7,830 nt of DNA from Nitrospirota bacterium (GTDB lineage: Bacteria > Nitrospirota > Thermodesulfovibrionia > UBA6902): the NCBI GenBank assembly GCA_015491705.1, contig WFVK01000074.1, forward strand, positions 1-7,830, written 5' to 3'. The notes beneath the pieces were generated by a model. It was given only the letters and a program-made list of their open reading frames with translations. It made no database searches and had not been told where the DNA came from. Positions 1 to 4,520 of this stretch are shown here, piece by piece. Within the stretch, counting starts at the first letter, position 1; every line of letters starts with the position of its first letter. Both the position numbers and the translations under genes were made by a program.

Positions 1-376
1 CTCCCTCACCAACAACGACGTAATCGATATTGGGATCGTTTATCACCTTCCCGGGATTTGTTGTTGCATAAACCCCCCCGAAAATCGTGACGATTTCAGG
101 ATATGTGTTTTTTGCAATCTCTGCCGCCAGATGGCCTGATGCTCCATAGTGATCCATCATGACCGTAATACCGATTACATGCGGTTTATGGTCGGCTATA
201 ACTCCGGCAAAGTCCTCTCTGCTTTGATTTTCAAAGTTTGCATCAATAATGATTACTTCAAATTCTCCTTCAATCACCGAAGCAAGCAGGCACAGATTAT
301 ACGGGATAAAATGCCATCCTGTATTTACGTCCCACTCTCCCCATTTAAAGTTGGGGACCGCCAGCATTACTTTCAT
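1..376 (-). CDS. B12-binding domain radical SAM protein, N-terminal part (runs off the window)
   Basis: Only the first 125 codons are inside the window; the gene continues past the left edge. The protein opens MKVMLAVPNFKWGEW and reads as a Rossmann-like cobalamin-binding domain. It has a hydrophobic first strand, a VIIIDANFE strand end near residue 52, HVIGITVMMDHY near 70-81, and a closing block IFGGVYATTNPGKVI...DYVVVGEG. That block (GG.ha...P......D.vv.GEGE) is typical of the N-terminal domain of class B, B12-dependent radical SAM enzymes such as the BchE/HpnJ-like group. The radical SAM CxxxCxxC motif would lie outside the window, so the reaction (often a methylation or ring rearrangement) cannot be told. 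The start at 376 fits the domain edge and has an AGGG six bases upstream; an in-frame ATG at 409 is an alternative. Family call fairly sure, substrate unknown. Confidence 0.85.
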   Translation of the reverse strand, partial: MKVMLAVPNFKWGEWDVNTGWHFIPYNLCLLASVIEGEFEVIIIDANFENQSREDFAGVIADHKPHVIGITVMMDHYGASGHLAAEIAKNTYPEIVTIFGGVYATTNPGKVINDPNIDYVVVGEG

Positions 377-408
377 GTCAGACCCTGTTTTATATATCGC
401 CCCATGCA

Positions 409-475
409 TATATAAACCTTACAGTTGCATAACACCATCACCCGCATGCCGGAGAGCCCGGCGGAAAAGCTTTAT
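409..475 (-). repeat. Hairpin/TTATGCAAC repeat element, inverted relative
   Basis: Read on the minus strand this stretch has ATAAAG-TTTT-CG-CGGGCTCTCC, then about ten extra bases, then TTATGCAACTGTAAGGTTTATAT. Both blocks match the element at 581-642 read on the plus strand (ATAAAGGTTTTACGGCGGGCT, then TTTATGCAACGTTAAGGTT). A short hairpin GCCGG/CCGGC is present at its core. Together with 581-642 it forms an inverted pair around a central segment of about 105 bases, like the ends of a small non-autonomous element. The alignment was made by eye. Confidence 0.5.
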
Positions 476-508
476 CTGCGATTCCTTGAGGAAATATTCA
501 GCACGCAT
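419..508 (-). CDS. Possible 29-residue ORF or gene remnant of unknown function
   Basis: A short frame starts with ATG after AGAGG-TTGAT, a plausible ribosome binding site, and ends in TAA 42 bases before the radical SAM gene. The peptide begins MRAEYFLKESQIKLFRRALR and ends HAGDGVMQL. The same frame stays open upstream without a good start back to the stop at 614-616, giving 64 open codons with protein-like composition (KRWDIGN..., EVTGSEIAKEVDM...). This may be a very small gene, or the tail of a decayed one. I recognise no family. The last third overlaps the inverted hairpin element at 409-475, which argues that part of the frame is repeat-derived. Treat as tentative. Confidence 0.3.
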   Translation of the reverse strand: MRAEYFLKESQIKLFRRALRHAGDGVMQL

Positions 509-580
509 ATCAACCTCTTTTGCAATTTCACTCCCCGTTACTTCCTGCAACAGAGATGTATTTCCAATATCCCATCGCTT

Positions 581-642
581 TATAAAGGTTTTACGGCGGG
601 CTCTCCAGCCGGTTTATGCAACGTTAAGGTTAATATTTATTA
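581..642 (+). repeat. Hairpin plus GCCGGTTTATGCAACGTTA repeat, copy 1
   Basis: A small hairpin GGCT-CTCC-AGCC (599-610) runs directly into a 19-mer, GCCGGTTTATGCAACGTTA (608-626), which recurs exactly at 7621-7639. The surrounding bases are also similar in the two copies: GC(G/A)GGCT(C/T)TCC before the 19-mer and an A/T-rich GGTTAAT-type tail after it. The copy ends exactly at the stop codon of the bactofilin gene (640-642), so it forms the start of that gene's 3' flank. It could act as a 3' structure for the transcript or be a REP-like dispersed repeat. Confidence 0.65.
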
Positions 643-1281
643 CGCCTTGCTCGTTGCCTTGTCTGGGGGCGCCATATCCACAACCTTCTGTTCCTGGGGC
701 GTTTTGATGACCTTCAGTTCCTGCTGGGCCTTGCTGATCTGCACATCGACTTTGGCGCCCTTGGCGATGGAGATGTATTCCCTGTAAAGCAACTCCCCTC
801 TGCCCGCGGCATTGGAGCCTATCTCTATCTCGTTTCCTTCCAGCCTGCCCTCGAATTCCCCGTTTACATATATTCTGCCTTTTGCCCTGACCTCGCCCCC
901 GCTGAATTTGCCGGAGATCGTTACATTGTTGCCCGCGGTGATATCGCCGCCCTGCAGCACCCCGTCAATGTCCACATTACCTTCCCTGGTTTCAATGTTC
1001 CCCTTGCAGGTGCCTTTGATGGCGATATTGGAATTCTTTTCGGATATTATATCCCCTTCGACATCTCCGCTTAATTCAAGGTCGCAGGTCACGTTGATAT
1101 TCCCTATCAACTTGCTCCCTTTCAGGATGGTGTTTATCTTTTTCCCGACGGTGATTTTTTCCGCTGCGGTTTTGACGCTATCATTCACTTCCACAGCGGT
1201 ATTCTCCGGGTTTGCCGGCTGCTGCTTTCCGTTATTTCCGCTCCTGGCGTTTTCCATTTCTGATCCCCATTTTTTAAACAT
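640..1281 (-). CDS. Bactofilin (polymer-forming cytoskeletal protein)
   Basis: This 213-residue protein matches the bactofilin (DUF583) plan. A polar, probably disordered N-terminal tail (about 1-45, rich in N, K, Q, E) is followed by a core of about 140 residues of short repeating turns. Examples are NTILKGSKLIGNI, LELSGDVEGDI, VDIDGVLQGGDI, VTISGKFSGGEV, IYVNGEFEGRL and ISIAKGAKVDVQI. The alternating hydrophobic/Gly pattern builds a right-handed beta-helix that polymerises end to end into non-polar filaments without nucleotide. Bactofilins act in the cytoplasm, often at the membrane, in cell shape, polarity or envelope placement. A charged, Pro-containing C-tail (about 190-213) follows. The start has GGGAGGG four bases upstream; M9 is a weaker alternative. 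The upstream promoter at 1660-1688 implies a leader of about 370 bases. No peptidase or other morphogenesis partner is visible here. Confidence 0.93.
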   Translation of the reverse strand: MFKKWGSEMENARSGNNGKQQPANPENTAVEVNDSVKTAAEKITVGKKINTILKGSKLIGNINVTCDLELSGDVEGDIISEKNSNIAIKGTCKGNIETREGNVDIDGVLQGGDITAGNNVTISGKFSGGEVRAKGRIYVNGEFEGRLEGNEIEIGSNAAGRGELLYREYISIAKGAKVDVQISKAQQELKVIKTPQEQKVVDMAPPDKATSKA

Positions 1282-1652
1282 ATCGCCCTCCCTGTTTGGT
1301 TGTTCGGAAATGCAAAAATATTTTCTTTTCTTATCAGTTATGATTCGGCAGAGCCCGGTTAAATCTTAAGCCGGCAGCGGCTTGAGCGGCAGGGCCCGCG
1401 CATAAACTGTAAAGCCGGGTATCCCCTTCCTCCTCCCTTGAAGCCTGCAAAACTCCCGATAAACCCCTCCCTTCCGGGCAATGCCTGCCCATTCGGCTAC
1501 TTCCGTTGCCGGCCCCTTTTTGTGATAACCATTGCCGCGTGGAAGGAATGAAATTCTTCTCCGGAAGCAAGACAAGCCGCGCGAGTATCTCGGGCAGTAT
1601 ATTAAGCATCGGCTGACTGAATCATGGCATGTCTATCCCCTACCCCATATTA
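1282..1652 (-). other. Long leader before bactofilin; unexplained, possible small RNA or decayed ORF
   Basis: If the promoter at 1660-1688 is used, this stretch is transcribed ahead of bactofilin. It has minus-strand open frames at 1609-1334 (91 codons) and 1575-1366 (69 codons). Neither has a clear ribosome binding site and I recognise no family in them. It also holds a perfect 6-bp hairpin AAGCCG-GCAG-CGGCTT (plus strand 1368-1383), a GGGCA/TGCCC hairpin near 1480-1495, and a 12-base near-direct repeat CGGCAG(A/G)GCCCG at 1346-1357 and 1387-1398. The bases next to the bactofilin start are A/T-rich. I could not match it to a known riboswitch consensus. Confidence 0.35.
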
Positions 1653-1659
1653 ACAACAA

Positions 1660-1688
1660 AGTATAGCAATATCAGGCAGTTAAGTCAA
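1660..1688 (-). promoter_or_regulatory. Sigma70-like promoter reading towards bactofilin
   Basis: On the minus strand TTGACT (1688-1683) is followed after exactly 17 bases by TATACT (1665-1660). Each box is one base from the consensus. Transcription would begin near 1653 and run left through the unexplained leader to the bactofilin gene. No dyad or known operator was seen over it. Confidence 0.6.
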
Positions 1689-1923
1689 TTGAAAAGAGGA
1701 AGACGGAGAGACCAACTAATTGGCCGGAGGTTTTCAAAGTATTTTCAGGAGAGAATTTGAAAAATTCCATCGGTCATGCGGGTTTGCATATAACCGCGAA
1801 TCAAGCGAGGCGGGCGTCATCCTGAGGCTGTCTAATCCGGTGAACCCGGGCACTGAATCCGGTTCTATCCGGACGGTATTTTTTTTAAAAATCTCCTGCA
1901 GGTACGAATATCCACCCGGCCGG
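1689..1923. other. Intergenic spacer, no gene seen
   Basis: This stretch between the end of the zinc-ribbon gene and the promoter holds no convincing coding frame. The only structure seen is a weak CCGG-type repeat (ATCCGG at about 1834, 1857 and 1868) next to an A/T run at about 1879-1890. A plus-strand open frame that crosses it is the shadow of the zinc-ribbon gene. Confidence 0.5.
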
Positions 1924-2538
1924 CTACCGCCAGCCCCTGAAGAGCAGTCTCTTGAAATTCCAGAAATGAAGGAGTCTCACCGTAAAGGTGTTCTGGTCGA
2001 CGTTAACGGCGAGATCTTTTATTGCAGCGCGGTTCTTTGCGATCTCTTTATCCCGCGACCTGTCAAGCCCCCCGTCCGCTATGAAGTGCTGTATTTTCTC
2101 GAGTTCTCCTGCATCGAGCCAGACTCCGTGCCTGCTGCACCGGTCGATTATCACGCCGGAGATTTTCCCGAAGTTTCTCCTGTTCATCAGCTTTCCGCAC
2201 CGGACGCACGGTATATATTCAACAGGCCCGCGGACAGGATTTTTTATATATTCCTCACCGGTCTTTACTTTCCGGTAGACGGTTCTTTCCATTGTGGCCC
2301 TGCGGAATTCATCCCTGTCCAGCCACAAGCCGTTGCACTGCGGGCAGATGTCGTATTCTTCACCCTCCGCGACAAGCAGTTCAAGCCCTACCTTGCACCT
2401 CGGACATTGCGGGGGAAGAGAACCGGCGGTTTCGTGCTGCCGGCCGCCGCAGTGGGGGCATATACTGTACCTGACATTCATCTTCTTGCCGCAGTGTTCG
2501 CATTTTTTTGTCTTCCTTGATGCCTCTGAGGCGCTCAT
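1924..2538 (-). CDS. Triple zinc-ribbon protein (zf-TFIIB type), function unknown
   Basis: The 204-residue protein has three metal-binding modules and no signal peptide or membrane segment, so it is probably cytoplasmic. Module 1 is CEHC (13-16) with CPHC (27-30), a short zinc ribbon. Module 2 is CPRC (45-48) with CPQC (65-68) followed by NGLWLDRDEF. Module 3 is CVRC (111-114) with C134 and H137 followed by GVWLDAGEL. Modules 2 and 3 carry the C..C-x(16-19)-C..(C/H)-xG.WLD..E signature of the zf-TFIIB family, a group named for its ribbon fold and not shown to be transcription factors. The tail (about 155-204) is basic and predicted helical. The ATG is chosen for the AGAGGA seven bases upstream. 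It stands alone, separated from treT by repeats. It may bind zinc or nucleic acid; the actual role is unknown. Confidence 0.82.
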   Translation of the reverse strand: MSASEASRKTKKCEHCGKKMNVRYSICPHCGGRQHETAGSLPPQCPRCKVGLELLVAEGEEYDICPQCNGLWLDRDEFRRATMERTVYRKVKTGEEYIKNPVRGPVEYIPCVRCGKLMNRRNFGKISGVIIDRCSRHGVWLDAGELEKIQHFIADGGLDRSRDKEIAKNRAAIKDLAVNVDQNTFTVRLLHFWNFKRLLFRGWR

Positions 2539-2578
2539 GATATCATCCTCTTCTGACGGTATGCCGTCGCGTTACAAC

Positions 2579-2619
2579 CGTAAAACCCTGCGCCGTAAAG
2601 CACTGAACAGGGTTTTACG
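2579..2619. repeat. 12-bp perfect inverted repeat upstream of the zinc-ribbon gene
   Basis: CGTAAAACCCTG (2579-2590) and CAGGGTTTTACG (2608-2619) are exact reverse complements around a 17-base loop. It lies about 40 bases before the start codon of the zinc-ribbon gene, so in that transcript it would be a 5' hairpin, or in DNA a regulator site. There is no T-run to make it an intrinsic terminator. Confidence 0.6.
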
Positions 2620-2659
2620 CCAGGCTCCGCTACCTCCCCTGCGCAACATTAAGATTATT
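2608..2659 (+). repeat. Weak relative of the hairpin/TGCAACGTTA element
   Basis: AGGGTTTTACGCCAGGCTC followed by TGCGCAACATTAAGATTATT resembles AGGTTTTACGGCGGGCTC followed by TATGCAACGTTAAGGTTAAT at 586-634. Block order and spacing are alike, but the central hairpin is not kept. It may be a decayed copy or chance. Confidence 0.3.
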
Positions 2660-2672
2660 GGTTCATGTTGCG
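2642..2672. repeat. Short inverted repeat CGCAACAT/ATGTTGCG
   Basis: CGCAACAT (2642-2649) pairs exactly with ATGTTGCG (2665-2672) across a 15-base A/T-rich loop. It sits between the 12-bp inverted repeat and the 70-base dispersed repeat in the treT / zinc-ribbon gene spacer. Confidence 0.45.
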
Positions 2673-2698
2673 GAACGTCATTATCTGATAAACCCGCT

Positions 2699-2768
2699 GT
2701 CATTTCGAACGAAGTGAGAAATCTTGACCCGTCGCGATATAAAGATTTCTCCCGCTGGTCGAAATGAC
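2699..2768. repeat. 70-base dispersed-type inverted repeat (GTCATTTCGA ... TCGAAATGAC)
   Basis: Outer arms GTCATTTCGA (2699-2708) and TCGAAATGAC (2759-2768) are exact complements, as are the inner arms GAGAAATCTT (2716-2725) and AAGATTTCTC (2742-2751). The two arm sets are separated by short unpaired bases on each side, so the whole can fold into one long hairpin. Its chance translation (REKS..., RFLTSFEMT) is a familiar signature of intergenic repeats in many environmental bacterial genomes. It lies 109 bases beyond the stop codon of treT and may end or stabilise that transcript. It encodes nothing. Confidence 0.8.
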
Positions 2769-2877
2769 GCAAGCTCAAAATCAGTTTCAAAAATCAGCTT
2801 CCGCAACAGATACTAATTATAAGTGTTATCCTGTTTCTACGGCAAATCATGGAAAGTCTTTAATGCAGCAGTCTGCC

Positions 2878-4134
2878 TCAGGAAGAGACGATCTTTCTGA
2901 CGAGCCTCAGATTATCGCGGATCATCCGCGGGTAGAGAAAGTCCCGCCTTACCTTTTCCCTTCCTTTTTCCCCGAATTCCCTGCGCAGCGGGCCGTCATT
3001 CAGGAGGCGGAGCAGGGAAGCGGCGCAGCCCTCCACGCTGCTCACGAGGAATCCATGCATCTCTTCCGGTATCTGCGTCCTGATGCCGCCGACATTGCCG
3101 GCCACCACGGGTGTTGCCTTCCATAGCGCCTCGGACACCACGAGGCCGAAGCCTTCCCTGATGGATTTCTGTATCACCACGTCCGCGGCGCGCTGGAAGG
3201 AGTTGACCTCCATATTGCCTACCCCCTCAAGGTTCGTGAATACATATATATCAGGGTCTTTGGAGGACTCCTCATTGACCCTTGATAAAATCTCGTAACC
3301 CTCAGGGTCGTCACCGGCCAGGGAACCGATCATTGCCAGTTGAACATCGTTCTTTTCGCGTTTGACCAGTTGATATGCCCGGATAACGCCGAGGGGGTCT
3401 TTCCACGGGTCAAAACGCGAGACCTGCACTATAAGCGGGCGTTTCAGATCGACTCCGGAATTGGCAACGGCATTACGGTAAACATCGCCGGGAAGCTCCA
3501 TGTTCTTGGAGCTGAACGGGTCTATTGCAGGCAGGATATACTCCTGCACGCTCACCTTCAGATCAGACGGAACAAATTCCTTCAGTGTGAAAACAACCGC
3601 ATCATAGGACTCAACATAGGGTTTTATAAAACTCCACACACCCTCATCAGGTGCAGAGCTGTCTATATGGCACCTCCATATCCACTTTCCCTTCTTGTGC
3701 CTGCTGAAATACCGCAGCGCCGCGGGCTGGGGGTCATGCACTATGAATACATCATATTCCGATGTGAGCAGTTCAGCGCTCTTCCGGTTATGCCGGGTGT
3801 AAATGTCTTTTATATTATCCGTAAGATCGAATTCCTGCCCCTGAATGGCATTGTGAAAGGACTTTGTAATGGAAAAGAACTCCTGGTCCCCGTGTATGAT
3901 CCTCCAGTCGGCCTGCACCCCGAGGGCCTTGAGAATGGGTATCTCACGGGAAAGCAGCTCGGCCACTCCGCCGCCGAAGGGTGTTGCATTGATATTGCAT
4001 ATCCGGATACCGCCCAGATCCCCTGCAAGTTCCCGAAGTTCATCGATCATATCATCCCCGACGAGGGGGCGGAAATTCTCTATCTGTGTCGACGGGGCGC
4101 AACAGTAACGCCCGATCTTGACCTGTTCAAGCAT
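2878..4134 (-). CDS. treT: Trehalose synthase, glycosyltransferring (TreT), GT4 family
   Basis: The 418-residue protein matches in length and sequence the TreT group of retaining GT4 glycosyltransferases known from Pyrococcus and Thermoproteus. These join NDP-glucose and glucose to trehalose in the cytoplasm. Visible marks are the Gly-rich acceptor-side loop ATPFGGGVAELL (about 51-62), HDPQP (133-137), RCHID (154-158), the start of the donor domain PLIVQVSRFDPWKDPLG, and the catalytic EX7E pair E327-G-F-G-L-V-V-S-E335, then GNVGGIRTQI. Two Rossmann-like domains are complete. GGAGG lies six bases before the ATG. The gene begins 12 bases after the cupredoxin stop, so co-transcription with the copper operon is likely; a private promoter was not seen. 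Other GT4 enzymes (sucrose synthase-like, trehalose phosphorylase) are less likely because of the TreT-type HDPQP and RCHID motifs. Direction in the cell (making or breaking trehalose) is not decided by sequence. Confidence 0.88.
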   Translation of the reverse strand: MLEQVKIGRYCCAPSTQIENFRPLVGDDMIDELRELAGDLGGIRICNINATPFGGGVAELLSREIPILKALGVQADWRIIHGDQEFFSITKSFHNAIQGQEFDLTDNIKDIYTRHNRKSAELLTSEYDVFIVHDPQPAALRYFSRHKKGKWIWRCHIDSSAPDEGVWSFIKPYVESYDAVVFTLKEFVPSDLKVSVQEYILPAIDPFSSKNMELPGDVYRNAVANSGVDLKRPLIVQVSRFDPWKDPLGVIRAYQLVKREKNDVQLAMIGSLAGDDPEGYEILSRVNEESSKDPDIYVFTNLEGVGNMEVNSFQRAADVVIQKSIREGFGLVVSEALWKATPVVAGNVGGIRTQIPEEMHGFLVSSVEGCAASLLRLLNDGPLRREFGEKGREKVRRDFLYPRMIRDNLRLVRKIVSS

Positions 4135-4146
4135 GGCGACCTCCGG

Positions 4147-4518
4147 TTATTCCTCTACGACAAGCTTTCCCCTTATCATACCCATCTGGCAGGAGAATTC
4201 ATATTCCCCCGGCTTTTCAGGCAGCAGGTCCACTATGACTTCCTGGTACGGAGGGAGCTTCGCAGATTTGTTGAACGCGCCGAAGACAACCATCTCAGTG
4301 CAGGATGACTCCTCCTCGCGCGTAAACCGCAGCCTGAGCGGTTTTCCCGCCTTTGCAACGATCAGGTCAGGGGTGTAGCCGCCCTTGACCTTTATCATCA
4401 CTTCCTGAACCCCTGATGTCATGGATGCCTTGAATGCCTCTTTCTTTGAAAACAGAAAGAACCAGATGATCCACACTATGGTGGAGATACCTGCCGCGGT
4501 TACGATTATCTTGTCCAT
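4147..4518 (-). CDS. Membrane-anchored cupredoxin (plastocyanin-like domain) protein
   Basis: The 123-residue protein has one N-terminal membrane segment (about 4-23) with no cleavage site or lipobox, then a single cupredoxin domain (about 36-123). This places the domain outside the cytoplasmic membrane. Features are VKGGYTPDLIVAKAGKPLRL, ESSCTEMVVF with C73, the Pro-rich turn LLPEKPGEYEF, and the C-terminal metal loop SCQMGMIRGKL with C110, M112 and M114. The protein contains no histidine, so the usual type 1 His ligands are missing. A thiolate/thioether site suited to Cu(I) is inferred. Such proteins commonly sit next to CopA ATPases and probably accept or pass on exported copper. The ATG at 4518 is chosen because AGGTGAGG lies five bases upstream; a GTG at 4524 would overlap the copA stop. 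The gene begins three bases after copA. Confidence 0.85.
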   Translation of the reverse strand: MDKIIVTAAGISTIVWIIWFFLFSKKEAFKASMTSGVQEVMIKVKGGYTPDLIVAKAGKPLRLRFTREEESSCTEMVVFGAFNKSAKLPPYQEVIVDLLPEKPGEYEFSCQMGMIRGKLVVEE

Positions 4519-4520
4519 CT

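Noticed and set aside
425..448. GGGTGATGGTGTTATGC on the minus strand, reminiscent of the start of a fluoride riboswitch
   Set aside because: The other conserved parts of that riboswitch are absent, and the gene downstream is a radical SAM protein and not a fluoride exporter. The sequence is better explained as part of the repeat.
812..1369. Plus-strand open frame of 185 codons opposite bactofilin
   Set aside because: Low-complexity P/S/L composition typical of an antisense frame; the bactofilin beta-helix on the minus strand explains the DNA.
1334..1609. 91- and 69-codon minus-strand frames in the bactofilin leader
   Set aside because: No ribosome site, no recognised family, and no single frame is clearly better. 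Recorded only as part of the leader.
1720..2520. Long plus-strand open frame of 266 codons
   Set aside because: It lies opposite the zinc-ribbon gene, starts at a weak non-ATG codon, has no ribosome site and shows no domain. The minus-strand frame has clear zinc motifs.
3340..4308. Plus-strand open frame of 322 codons
   Set aside because: It is the complement of treT and the cupredoxin gene; both minus-strand proteins have family motifs and ribosome sites.
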